From the NCBI GenBank assembly GCA_040766135.1, contig JAXGRA010000004.1, forward strand, positions 1-64,000: a stretch of DNA of 64,000 nt. Reading direction: 5' to 3'. The position numbers were made by a program, and so were the translations under genes. Below are positions 17,396 through 25,781 of the stretch, piece after piece. The number at the start of each line of letters is the position of its first letter. Position 1 is the first letter of the stretch. The notes under the pieces are model-generated. The model was given only the letters and a program-made list of their open reading frames with translations. It was not told where the DNA came from and ran no database searches. Source of the stretch: JAGVSV01 sp040766135 (GTDB lineage: Bacteria > Bacillota > Clostridia > Christensenellales > Aristaeellaceae).

Positions 17396-18100
17396 TTAGC
17401 CGCCGGTTATAACGCGGATAAAGAAGCCATCGTTGCCAAAGTGATGGGCCAGCTGGCTGGCAGCCATCAACTCATCAAAGCCTTCAATGGGAAGCGCAGT
17501 GGAAATAAGCGGCACCAGCAACAGCATCAGGTAGATAAACCCGGCCCCACGAATAAAGCCAAATGCCGCACCGGCCAGCCAATCCAGCTGGCGCAGGATG
17601 GGAAAGCGAAACACGTGCTGGATAATGCTGACAATGATCGAAATGATGATATATGCAATGAGGAAGGCCAGTAAAAAACCAAGCACCTGTAATGCAGCGG
17701 CTACAATGGTATTGGACACATAGTCATTGACCGTGCGCAGCCCCTGGTCTGCAAAGGACTGACCCAGCAGATTGTCTTTGAGCACATTGGCGATAGGTTC
17801 AGGCAGCGCTACGCTGGTTAATACGGTGTCCACCGTGCTCTCGCTGAGGCCGGATACCTGCTTGGTGGCCAAATCGAAGTCACCAACACGCGCCACAGCA
17901 TCCGTCACATTGGTCAGGATTTCGCGAACCCAGTCAACGCCCGCCAGCCAGGCTGCCATTACAGGGCCCAGCAGAAAAGCAGCACCAATAGAAACCAGCA
18001 TGCCTACGGTGTTGGAGATGGTTTGGATAAAACCACTGCTGCTGCCGTAAACTACGCTCAGCCCGATGATGACCACGATGATGATATCAACGACGTTCAC
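17396..18100 (-). CDS. CvpA family membrane protein
   Basis: A 234-residue integral membrane protein of the CvpA family (colicin V production protein relatives, role poorly known). The start VVDIIIVVIIGLSVVYG and the glycine-rich GFIQTISN are typical. It has about four membrane segments (5-25, 28-50, 100-125 and 145-165). The start is GTG at 18100 with AAAGGAG upstream. It follows the DUF5711-like gene by 23 bases. Confidence 0.85.
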   Translation of the reverse strand: MNVVDIIIVVIIGLSVVYGSSSGFIQTISNTVGMLVSIGAAFLLGPVMAAWLAGVDWVREILTNVTDAVARVGDFDLATKQVSGLSESTVDTVLTSVALPEPIANVLKDNLLGQSFADQGLRTVNDYVSNTIVAAALQVLGFLLAFLIAYIIISIIVSIIQHVFRFPILRQLDWLAGAAFGFIRGAGFIYLMLLLVPLISTALPIEGFDELMAASQLAHHFGNDGFFIRVITGG

Positions 18101-18123
18101 AGATGGCTCCTTTCTTTAAAATA

Positions 18124-19233
18124 TCATGGCAAGGTTACGGCAAAGACATCCATGCCGCTGCTTACCAGCGCCACGCCATTGGACAACCTGCCGATATAGC
18201 CGGTGATAGAACCGGGGATATCATCCAGGCGCAAGGCAGAAAAGCGTTGGGCCGACAGGTCGGCCTGATAGAGCGAGTTTTCAGAAAAAGCAAATAGTTT
18301 GTTGCCCCGTAAACCTGCGCCAACGCAGTTATCAGGCAGCGTATATCGGTTGTCACGCGTGCCCCATAGCACACGCAACTGCGTAATGCTTTGTTCCTGG
18401 GTGGTTTGCATGACCGGAGCAAACAGCATCAGGGCATCACGGCCGCTGATGCTGTGGTCAATCAGCTGCCAGCCATATACCAGCAGCGACTCATTGGGCG
18501 CGATCGTGCCGCGATAGTCGTACCGGTTGATTTGCCGTGTGTTGACAACATTGAGCTTATCGCCGGCGTACAGCACCGCATAGGTGATCTCTTCCCCCAG
18601 CTCCACTTCGCCTGTGTTCATGGCACCCACACGAAATATATTCATCACTGTCATGGGCGCAATACCATATACATCCAGCGCCGTGGTCCATAGGTATTCG
18701 CCGTTTTCAAAAAAGCCCATGTCCAGAATGATTTTGTCCTCGTACGCCACAGTATCGGAGTCGACCGCCAAGCCGTTGACATCCTTGACCAGCAACGTAG
18801 GGCTGACCATGTTGCCCACAGCGGCTGCTACAAATTGGCTGCCGGGGCGTGCAAACTGTATGGTGTCTGATAGCCGGTCATTATAAGTAACACGGCCATT
18901 GCGGTCCAGTATATGCAGGCTCTCGCCCACCCAGACGGTAACCAGCGTGTCGCTGACCGAAAAACCTGCGCCGCTGCCCACCATGTATTTCCATAGTTCA
19001 CTACCTGTGGAACTCAGGCAATACAGCGTGGTGCCATCGTAGTACAGCACACGGTCACCAAATGGTGTTACTTGCTGGTTCACCACGCAGCGCAATTTGC
19101 GCACAGACAGGCGGCGGGAGGAACTGCCAAAGGCACCCCCAAGGTAAAGAATGACCAGCACAACCGCCACCGCAACAGGAACAAACCAGAAATTCCGTAG
19201 CTTGGGGCGGTCACCCGCTGCGTAGCGCTGCAT
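18124..19233 (-). CDS. Membrane-anchored beta-propeller-like protein (DUF5711-like)
   Basis: A 369-residue protein with one N-terminal membrane helix (about 17-36) and a long extracellular domain of repeated strands. The strands resemble PQQ-type propeller blades (LYYDGTTLYCLSSTGSELW, then SLHILDRNGRVTY). No catalytic motif is seen. It resembles the DUF5711 family by architecture; function unknown. GGGAGG precedes the ATG. It is the first gene of a two-gene unit with the CvpA homologue and has its own strong promoter. Confidence 0.7.
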   Translation of the reverse strand: MQRYAAGDRPKLRNFWFVPVAVAVVLVILYLGGAFGSSSRRLSVRKLRCVVNQQVTPFGDRVLYYDGTTLYCLSSTGSELWKYMVGSGAGFSVSDTLVTVWVGESLHILDRNGRVTYNDRLSDTIQFARPGSQFVAAAVGNMVSPTLLVKDVNGLAVDSDTVAYEDKIILDMGFFENGEYLWTTALDVYGIAPMTVMNIFRVGAMNTGEVELGEEITYAVLYAGDKLNVVNTRQINRYDYRGTIAPNESLLVYGWQLIDHSISGRDALMLFAPVMQTTQEQSITQLRVLWGTRDNRYTLPDNCVGAGLRGNKLFAFSENSLYQADLSAQRFSALRLDDIPGSITGYIGRLSNGVALVSSGMDVFAVTLP

Positions 19234-19269
19234 TCACATCCTCCCAGTTTCACAACTTTCAGCGCGCAC

Positions 19270-19299
19270 ATTATACGTGTAACGGACTGGGTGCGTCAA
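19270..19299 (-). promoter_or_regulatory. Promoter of the DUF5711-like/cvpA unit
   Basis: Minus strand: TTGACG (19294-19299), 18-base spacer and a perfect TATAAT (19270-19275). Confidence 0.75.
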
Positions 19300-19328
19300 A
19301 CCAGCCGACCATTATGGACGTTTTCAGA

Positions 19329-19808
19329 TTACGGCTTGAGCAACTCCCTTTGGATGCGGACGCGGTCGTTTTGGTCATTCCACTGGATGTAAAGCTCCTG
19401 CGTGTCCTCTCCAAAAAACATGGGGAAGCGCTCCGTCATGCCGCTGGCAAATGTATGCTCGTGCAGGCGATCAAGCGGAATCCATATCAGGCGGCCTTCT
19501 GGGCAGTATGTGCGGGTCTGCCCCGAAAAATCTCGCGTGTAAAAATGAAATACAAAATAGCGCTCGCGGTTATTCTCGCCATAAAAATGTGTCCAGCCGC
19601 GAAATTGTACGCTATGCAGTGTCAGACCCGTTTCCTCTAAGATCTCGCGCTTAATGCACTCCACGATGCTTTCCGCACCCTCAATGTGTCCGCCGGGGAA
19701 GGCCAGGCCGTTCCAATGCCTGCACCGGTCAATAAACAACGCCTCATTACGATCATTGACGATGGCGCACATGGTGGTGACGATGGTTTCATCCATGGGG
19801 CGGGTCAT
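19329..19808 (-). CDS. NUDIX hydrolase (8-oxo-dGTPase-like)
   Basis: A 159-residue NUDIX enzyme. The box is complete: GGHIEGAESIVECIKREILEETGL, with the RE and EE residues that bind the metal. Such proteins cleave nucleoside diphosphates linked to another group; the WTHFYGENNRERYFVFHF segment recalls MutT/YjhB-like 8-oxo-dGTPases, but substrate cannot be set from sequence alone. The ATG overlaps the chorismate mutase stop by four bases, with GGGGGAG upstream. Confidence 0.88.
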   Translation of the reverse strand: MTRPMDETIVTTMCAIVNDRNEALFIDRCRHWNGLAFPGGHIEGAESIVECIKREILEETGLTLHSVQFRGWTHFYGENNRERYFVFHFYTRDFSGQTRTYCPEGRLIWIPLDRLHEHTFASGMTERFPMFFGEDTQELYIQWNDQNDRVRIQRELLKP

Positions 19809-20110
19809 GGTATCTCCCCCGGTGTATTGGATAGAGGGGCATCGTCCAAATCATCCAGCTGTTCCTGCCAGGCGCGGCTCAACGCAAACAGTGTGTCAAA
19901 AAGAGCCTCTACATAAGGTTGTAGTTCGGGCGGGCTGTCCGCGCGCATAGCTTCAATGATGGCTTCCTCGCGCGCTGCATCGCGCACAGGCAGACCGGTA
20001 GCCCTCTTGATGCGCGCAATGTTTGAAGATAGCTGCATACGCTCAATAAACAGCTTGAGGATATTTTGGTTAATGCCATCCATACGTTCTCTTGCTTGCT
20101 GAAGCGGCAT
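19805..20110 (-). CDS. Chorismate mutase (AroQ type)
   Basis: A 101-residue monofunctional chorismate mutase, converting chorismate to prephenate for Phe/Tyr synthesis. The three-helix AroQ fold is evident: MDGINQNILKLFIERMQLSSNIARIKR, then PVRDAAREEAI with the catalytic basic residues. No prephenate dehydratase domain is fused. GGAGGAGG precedes the ATG. It sits between a MATE exporter and a NUDIX gene, which gives no pathway hint. Confidence 0.85.
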   Translation of the reverse strand: MPLQQARERMDGINQNILKLFIERMQLSSNIARIKRATGLPVRDAAREEAIIEAMRADSPPELQPYVEALFDTLFALSRAWQEQLDDLDDAPLSNTPGEIP

Positions 20111-20122
20111 TTTGTCCTCCTC

Positions 20123-21562
20123 CTACACCTTTTTTGTCATCCATTTGTCGCCTTCAAACCGGCGGTAAAACATAATAACACGAATACCCATTTCGGCCAT
20201 CGACATCAGCCATGTCATAGCCAAGTCAACACGCAGCACATAGACCGCTAATACTGCCATGATGGGGCGGATGATGCTGACGCATACGGCCATAACAGAG
20301 GCTACATACAGATTATCACCAGCACCACGCAAGCTGCCAGAGAGTACAACAGAGCTCATCTGGATAGGCTGCATCAGCGCCACTACCAGCATCGTGTTGG
20401 CCGCGTTGAACAACACAGCAGCCGCATCAGGCTTGGATGCGTCTAAAAACAGACTGGTCAGCGGCACGCGGAATATCGCCAGCGGAACAGCAATCATAAT
20501 TGAAACAACCAACGCCAACCGCTGGGTGACCTTTGCATATAACAACGAGCGATCGGGCCGTTTGGCACCGATGCTCTGACCCACCAGAGAGGTACCTGCA
20601 ATACCTAAACCATCAGCAAAAGAAAAGGAAAGGTTAAGAAACTGCATGCAAATGGTGTGTGCGGCAAACAGCGTGACGCCCAATCCATAGATGATACGTG
20701 AGTACATGAAAAATCCAAAGCGCATGCTCAACTGCTCTACCATAGCGTTGCCGCCCACCTTGATAATGCTACGCATAGTGGCGCTATCCGGGCGCCAGCT
20801 ATCTTTACGCGATATATGCAAATAGGCATCCCCGCGCAACACGGCCACAAAGGATAGCATAGCACCAGCTACCATGCCGATAACGCTGGCCAAGGCGGCG
20901 CCTGCCACCTCCAAACGCGGGAAACCGAAATTGCCGCCAATGAGCAGGTAGTTAAACAACACATTGACCAGATTGCTGACGATATTCACCTTCATGGTTA
21001 TCTTGGTGTTGCCCACGCCGCGCAGCGCAGCATTGATACACATAGACACTGCATTGATGGGCAGCGCTGAGGCCATGATAACAAAATAAGTGGTTGCATC
21101 CTTAAGTACCAGCGTGTCATTCGGTGTATTTGTATTGCCGCCAGATAGCCGCATGAGCGGCTCAGCCAGCGACATTACAATAGTCATTACCACCAAAGAC
21201 AGCAACAATACCAGCACAATGGCATTGCGCAGCGTGCGGTTGGCAGCATCGCGCCGCTCCTCCCCCCGCCTACGGGCAACGATGGCTGTCACGCCCACGT
21301 TGAGCGCAAAGAAGATGGACAGCATAATCATGCGCGGCTGACCAGGCAAGGCAACGGAAGCCAGTGCATTCGGCCCCAACTGTCCGACCATGATGGTATC
21401 TGCACTGCCAATTAGGCTCATCAGCACCATTTCCGCGATAGAGGGCAGCGCAATACGCAGCACGTCATTATAAGCCGTGCGTGTATCAGGCAATTCCCCC
21501 AAGCGGCGATCCGGCCGAACCAGCCTTTGGGCCGAAAAAAAACGGGATAATAATGATCGCAC
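20123..21562 (-). CDS. MATE family efflux transporter
   Basis: A cation-coupled multidrug and toxin extrusion protein. With the start at GTG 21562 (GGGAGG six bases upstream) it has 479 residues and about 12 membrane helices in two similar halves, the first beginning LRIALPSIAEMVLMSLIGSADTIMVGQLG and the second VGGNAMVEQLSMRFGFFMYSR. A longer in-frame reading upstream would cross the promoter and lacks a ribosome site. It is first in an operon with chorismate mutase and NUDIX. Substrate unknown. Confidence 0.9.
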   Translation of the reverse strand: MRSLLSRFFSAQRLVRPDRRLGELPDTRTAYNDVLRIALPSIAEMVLMSLIGSADTIMVGQLGPNALASVALPGQPRMIMLSIFFALNVGVTAIVARRRGEERRDAANRTLRNAIVLVLLLSLVVMTIVMSLAEPLMRLSGGNTNTPNDTLVLKDATTYFVIMASALPINAVSMCINAALRGVGNTKITMKVNIVSNLVNVLFNYLLIGGNFGFPRLEVAGAALASVIGMVAGAMLSFVAVLRGDAYLHISRKDSWRPDSATMRSIIKVGGNAMVEQLSMRFGFFMYSRIIYGLGVTLFAAHTICMQFLNLSFSFADGLGIAGTSLVGQSIGAKRPDRSLLYAKVTQRLALVVSIMIAVPLAIFRVPLTSLFLDASKPDAAAVLFNAANTMLVVALMQPIQMSSVVLSGSLRGAGDNLYVASVMAVCVSIIRPIMAVLAVYVLRVDLAMTWLMSMAEMGIRVIMFYRRFEGDKWMTKKV

Positions 21563-21606
21563 TGTTATCCTCCCTCTCCGCCCAGCGGTATGTGAACTTG
21601 TGGCAT

Positions 21607-21635
21607 ATTGTAGCACAGACATATGCTTTTGCGAA
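21607..21635 (-). promoter_or_regulatory. Promoter of the MATE operon
   Basis: Minus strand: TTCGCA (21630-21635), 17 bases, TACAAT (21607-21612). The promoter is bracketed by the 10-base inverted repeat TGTGAACTTG (21591-21600) and CAAGTTCACA (21650-21659). Confidence 0.55.
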
Positions 21636-21645
21636 AGGCGGAACA

Positions 21646-21668
21646 TGAACAAGTTCACAAATTGTTCA
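21646..21668 (+). promoter_or_regulatory. Candidate operator between MATE and htrA
   Basis: TGAACAA (21646-21652) and TTGTTCA (21662-21668) form a 7-base inverted repeat with a 9-base gap, ending directly before the htrA -35. A second overlapping inverted repeat brackets the divergent MATE promoter. The regulator is unknown. Confidence 0.5.
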
Positions 21669-21696
21669 TTGCCAAGTAAAAACACTTATGTATGAT
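21669..21696 (+). promoter_or_regulatory. htrA promoter
   Basis: TTGCCA (21669-21674), 16-base spacer and TATGAT (21691-21696). Confidence 0.65.
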
Positions 21697-21756
21697 AAGA
21701 GTGTGCCAAAGCACCAACAATTGCCGCCTTAAGCGACAGAAAGGAAGGAAGAATGT

Positions 21757-23043
21757 ATGAAATTGAACAAAAAACGTTTTATGATGTGGCTGACAGTTGC
21801 GCTGGCCTTAGCGCTGGCCGTAGGCTTAGGAATCAACGCAAACGCCGCAGGTGTATTGACCAAAGATCAAATTAGCGGCATTGTAGACACCCAAACCGAT
21901 GAAACTCAGATAACCAACCCTATTATTGAGGTAGCAAAGTCCGCACGCCAGAGCGTGGTGGGTGTCAACAACTATCAGACCCGTTCCAGCACCTTCTACG
22001 GCTATGGATTTGGCTATAGTGCCCCCCCAGCCGAGCCAACCCTTGCAGGCACTGGTTCTGGCGTAGTAGTCAGCACCTATGGACATGTACTAACCAATAA
22101 CCATGTCATTCAGAACGCCGCACGCGTAACCGTTACCAGCGAGGGCAAGGAATATACAGCGGCCGTAATGGCCACCGACCCAGAACTGGACATCGCTGTG
22201 TTGCAGGTCCCCGATCTGAACCTGCCTGCTGTACCGTTGGGCGATAGCGACAAACTGCAGATCGGTGAGTGGGCCATTGTCATTGGCAACCCGTTAGGCG
22301 AAGAGTTTGAACGCACGGTAACATTAGGCGTAGTGTCCGCGCTTGACCGCGAGGTCAAGGACAGCGCTGTTGATCGTTATGGCCGTCGCTATGCCAAAAC
22401 CAACCAGATGATTCAAGTGGACGCTGCAATCAGCTCCGGTAACTCCGGTGGCGGCATGTTCAATGTGATGGGACAGTTACAAGGCATCCCTACCCTTAAA
22501 TATGATAGTAGCAACCGAAGCGGCAGCTTCTTCTTTGGTCAGCTACAACAGGGACCAAGCATTGATAACATTGGCATGTGTGTCCCCATCAACGCTGCCA
22601 AGCCGTTGCTGCAAGCAGTATTGGAGGATTATACCGGCGATGCCGAAGTGGCTAAGACCGCCGATCAAGATTCTTCAGACAATGAAAAACCCATGATTGG
22701 TGTTATGATCGGAACACTGTCACCCAACCTATCTCTTATGGCAGATCGGACGTTGCCGCAGGGTGCATATGTCTCCAGTGTACTGGAAAACAGCCCCGCC
22801 GAAGAAGCTGGCATGCTGGCTGGTGACATTGTGGTGGAAGCCAATGGGGAGATCATCGCCAACAGCACAGCGTTGCAGCGTGTAATCCAGCAGGCTCAGC
22901 GTGGCGATATCATCAAATTGAAGGTATATCGTGCAGAAAACTTATCCGATATCCTGAACAATAAGGCTGACCGCAGCACGTTGGGTGAAGGGAAATATGT
23001 GGAACTTGAAGTTACCCCCAAATTCCCTGAGCACAGCATGTAA
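21757..23043 (+). CDS. HtrA/DegP-like serine protease with PDZ domain
   Basis: A 428-residue envelope quality-control protease. An N-terminal membrane helix or signal (about 10-31) precedes a trypsin-like domain with the triad His116 (TNNHVIQ), Asp145 (ELDIAVLQ) and Ser230 (SSGNSGGGMF). A single PDZ domain occupies about 305-395 (ENSPAEEAGMLAGDIVVEANG). A Tyr/Gly-rich insert (YGYGFGYSAPP) lies before the protease core. AAGGAAGGAAG precedes the ATG. It is monocistronic, ends at a strong terminator and shares a regulatory region with the divergent MATE operon. Confidence 0.95.
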   Translation: MKLNKKRFMMWLTVALALALAVGLGINANAAGVLTKDQISGIVDTQTDETQITNPIIEVAKSARQSVVGVNNYQTRSSTFYGYGFGYSAPPAEPTLAGTGSGVVVSTYGHVLTNNHVIQNAARVTVTSEGKEYTAAVMATDPELDIAVLQVPDLNLPAVPLGDSDKLQIGEWAIVIGNPLGEEFERTVTLGVVSALDREVKDSAVDRYGRRYAKTNQMIQVDAAISSGNSGGGMFNVMGQLQGIPTLKYDSSNRSGSFFFGQLQQGPSIDNIGMCVPINAAKPLLQAVLEDYTGDAEVAKTADQDSSDNEKPMIGVMIGTLSPNLSLMADRTLPQGAYVSSVLENSPAEEAGMLAGDIVVEANGEIIANSTALQRVIQQAQRGDIIKLKVYRAENLSDILNNKADRSTLGEGKYVELEVTPKFPEHSM

Positions 23044-23061
23044 ACTGTCCAATTGCTTTAG

Positions 23062-23097
23062 GAAGCCCGTTTGCCTCATGGCGCGGGCTTCTTTATT
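23062..23097 (+). terminator. Terminator after htrA
   Basis: GAAGCCCG (23062-23069) pairs with CGGGCTTC (23084-23091), followed by TTTATTA. Confidence 0.85.
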
Positions 23098-23119
23098 ATG
23101 TAACAGTTTGCGCAATGCG

Positions 23120-23148
23120 TTTACTTTGGCTGAAGTGCAGGCTATGAT
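23120..23148 (+). promoter_or_regulatory. Promoter of the envelope operon
   Basis: TTTACT (23120-23125), 17 bases, TATGAT (23143-23148), ahead of the M1 peptidase ribosome site. Confidence 0.5.
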
Positions 23149-23174
23149 GCATGTGTGAAAGGAGGGGGAAGCAT

Positions 23175-24641
23175 ATGAAGCGTGCAACGAGCATTGTGGC
23201 ATTGGCTCTGGCCGCATTGATTTCAGTGTATGCTCTATTCCTGCGTCCCAAGGAAAACTCCATTCCTTCGCCTTCGCCGGAACTGCTGGCAGCTGCCCGG
23301 CCGCTGGACACCTATGATTTTGACCTGGTGCTGCATCCGGACAGCAACCAATTGGGCGTAACCATGCATGCATGTTTTCAAAACCGCTGGTCGGAAACAT
23401 TGCCTGACATTGTATTGCGTACCTGGGCTGGTGCCTATGCTTCGCCGGAAACCAGCCCGGCCGCCAGCGACGAATTATACAACCGCTGCTATCCCAACGG
23501 TTTTTCAGAAGGCGGCTTTGTGCTGCACGATGTGACGATAAATGAACAGCGCGTTACGCCAACCTTTGACGATGCTGCGCACACCGTACTGCGGCTGCCG
23601 GTAACGAATTTTGAGCCGGGACAATGGTGCGAAGTCAGCCTGCGCATGGTGTTGACCGTCCCGGACTGTCTGCATCGATTTGGGCGCAGCCAGGGTGTAT
23701 GGCTGTTGGGCAATTGCCTGCCCATTTTATCGGTGTATGAGCAAGGGGCCTGGCGCACCGATGCCTATGCAGCCATTGGTGACCCGTTTGTATCCGCAGT
23801 AGCCAACTATAACTTAACATTATCGTTGCCTGAGAGGTATACACCCTTTACCAGCGGAATATTTGAGCATGCCAATGGCCTATACACCACCACTCTGCAT
23901 GCGGTGCGCGAGGCAGCATTATTGGTGTATGAGCAATCCGTTACGGCCAGTATTCAGGCAGACGGTACGCGGATTGTATGTATCGGGCGCAACAAACAGC
24001 AGGCGCACAAGCCCCTGCAGATTGCCAAAGAGGTGCTCAAATACTATAATCAAACGTACGGCGCGTACCCGTATCCTGTGTTAACGGTAGCCGCCGTGCC
24101 CTTTGCGTTTGCCGGGATGGAGTATCCGGGCATGATCTGGGTGGGCGAAAACCTGTACGGACAGGGGCTGGACGATGCGCTGGAACTGACCGTTGCCCAT
24201 GAAATTGCGCACCAGTGGTTTTATGCCCTTGTGGGGTCGGATCAATTTCGTCACCCCTGGCAGGATGAGGCGTTGTGCGAACACGCTATGCTGCACTATG
24301 TGCGCGCCAGGCATGGGGCAGGTGCGTATGACGCGCTGGCGCGCCTGCGTATTGCAGCGCCCATGCAGGAAAACATCCGGGAAGGCATCACGCCGGGCAG
24401 TCCCATTGATAGCTTCCATGACCTGGAGGAGTACACCACCGTGGTATATGGCCGGGGCGCTGCTATGTTGCAAGCGCTGGATGTACACACCAATGGCCGG
24501 GTAGATGACTTTCTCAAGGAGTATGTGCGCAGGCATGCGTTTGCACTGGCTTCTCGACAGGATTTTGAAATCACGCTAGCCGATGTCCTCAAGGAAGATA
24601 TGCGGGAGTTGCTGATAGATTATCTGGATACATCCATGTAA
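23175..24641 (+). CDS. M1 family metallopeptidase, membrane-anchored
   Basis: A 488-residue aminopeptidase-like zinc enzyme. The ATG at 23175 is used because GGAGGGGGAA precedes it. An N-terminal hydrophobic segment (about 6-24) suggests export or anchoring. The zinc site HEIAHx18E is complete (His342, His346, Glu365), and FAGMEYPG (about 312-319) replaces the canonical GAMEN exopeptidase motif. The C-terminal helical domain of large M1 enzymes is missing, so this is a short M1-like form. It opens an operon of envelope genes; peptide substrate unknown. Confidence 0.87.
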   Translation: MKRATSIVALALAALISVYALFLRPKENSIPSPSPELLAAARPLDTYDFDLVLHPDSNQLGVTMHACFQNRWSETLPDIVLRTWAGAYASPETSPAASDELYNRCYPNGFSEGGFVLHDVTINEQRVTPTFDDAAHTVLRLPVTNFEPGQWCEVSLRMVLTVPDCLHRFGRSQGVWLLGNCLPILSVYEQGAWRTDAYAAIGDPFVSAVANYNLTLSLPERYTPFTSGIFEHANGLYTTTLHAVREAALLVYEQSVTASIQADGTRIVCIGRNKQQAHKPLQIAKEVLKYYNQTYGAYPYPVLTVAAVPFAFAGMEYPGMIWVGENLYGQGLDDALELTVAHEIAHQWFYALVGSDQFRHPWQDEALCEHAMLHYVRARHGAGAYDALARLRIAAPMQENIREGITPGSPIDSFHDLEEYTTVVYGRGAAMLQALDVHTNGRVDDFLKEYVRRHAFALASRQDFEITLADVLKEDMRELLIDYLDTSM

Positions 24642-24653
24642 GTAGGAGGCTTC

Positions 24654-25766
24654 ATGACCAACTCTGTTCCCCAGGTTCCCAATGTAGTGGTGCTTATCCC
24701 CTCGCTGCACCCTGACCATTTGCTGCCGGCGTATGTGCATGATTTAATTGCACATGGTTACCGCCGCATTGTCATCGTTGATGATGGTTCAGGGCCGGAC
24801 TATGCCGATATTTTTTCGGGGTTGGATGCGCTGCCGGAGTGCACCGTTCTTTCCTATGAGGTCAACCAGGGCAAGGGACATGCGCTGAAGTTTGGCATGG
24901 CCTATATTGCGGAGCATTTCCCAGATGCCGATGGCATCGTTACAGCGGATTCCGATGGTCAGCATACTTCCCATGATGTAACGCAGGTTGCAAACGCGAT
25001 GATAACCGGCGGCAAGGGATTATACTTAGGCTCAAGGGATTTTAGCGGGAAGGATATTCCGCCCAAATCCCGTTTAGGCAACCGCCTGACTTCGGTGTTT
25101 TTTGCGCTCCTGTACGGCCATTGGCTGCCCGATACGCAAACCGGCTTGCGCGGGTTTACGCTGGATCAGGTGCCCATGCTGCGTACCATCGCGGGCAACC
25201 GTTTTGAATATGAGATGAACATGCTCATCCACTATGCGGGCATGCACATCCCGTTCCATATCGTGCCCATCCAGACCATCTATCTACAGGAAAACAAGGG
25301 CACGCATTTTCGGCCCATCCGGGATTCGGCGCGTATCTATAAGCATCTGTTTGGCAACTTTTTCAAATATGCTTCGGCCAGCGCGCTTTCAACGCTGGTT
25401 GATATTGGGCTCTTTACGCTGCTGAACCGCCTGATACTGCCGCTAATTATCTCCAATCCTTTCCAGAGCGTGTTATGGGATATCAACATTGTGGTGTTTT
25501 GGGCTACGCTGCTGGCACGGGTGTGCTCCTCGCTGCTTAATTATCGGCTTAACAAATCGCTGGTATTCCGCATCGAACGCTCGCGAGGGTCACTAATACG
25601 CTATGCAATGCTGGTAGTGGGCGTCATGTTGTTATCCGCTACGCTGGTCAGCTTTATGAGTAACCCGCTGCAGCTGGCCGCCACGCCCAGCAAAATTGTG
25701 GTGGATACCGCGCTGTTCTTTGCCAATTACCGCATCCAGAAACACTGGGTATTTCGTGAAACTTAA
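24654..25766 (+). CDS. GT2 glycosyltransferase fused to GtrA-like membrane domain
   Basis: A 370-residue two-domain protein. Residues 10-225 are a GT-A glycosyltransferase family 2 domain (VVLIPSLHP start, VDDGSG, metal-binding ADSDGQ). Residues 230-368 form a GtrA-like domain with four hydrophobic segments. This pairing resembles dolichol- or undecaprenyl-phosphate sugar synthases that make and flip lipid-linked sugars for teichoic acid or glycan modification. TAGGAGG precedes the ATG. The sugar cannot be identified from sequence. Confidence 0.88.
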   Translation: MTNSVPQVPNVVVLIPSLHPDHLLPAYVHDLIAHGYRRIVIVDDGSGPDYADIFSGLDALPECTVLSYEVNQGKGHALKFGMAYIAEHFPDADGIVTADSDGQHTSHDVTQVANAMITGGKGLYLGSRDFSGKDIPPKSRLGNRLTSVFFALLYGHWLPDTQTGLRGFTLDQVPMLRTIAGNRFEYEMNMLIHYAGMHIPFHIVPIQTIYLQENKGTHFRPIRDSARIYKHLFGNFFKYASASALSTLVDIGLFTLLNRLILPLIISNPFQSVLWDINIVVFWATLLARVCSSLLNYRLNKSLVFRIERSRGSLIRYAMLVVGVMLLSATLVSFMSNPLQLAATPSKIVVDTALFFANYRIQKHWVFRET

Positions 25767-25781
25767 GGGAGGTAACAACCC

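Noticed and set aside
21563..21685. N-terminal extension of the MATE protein
   Set aside because: It would cross the promoter, has no ribosome site and adds no family sequence; GTG at 21562 has a good Shine-Dalgarno.
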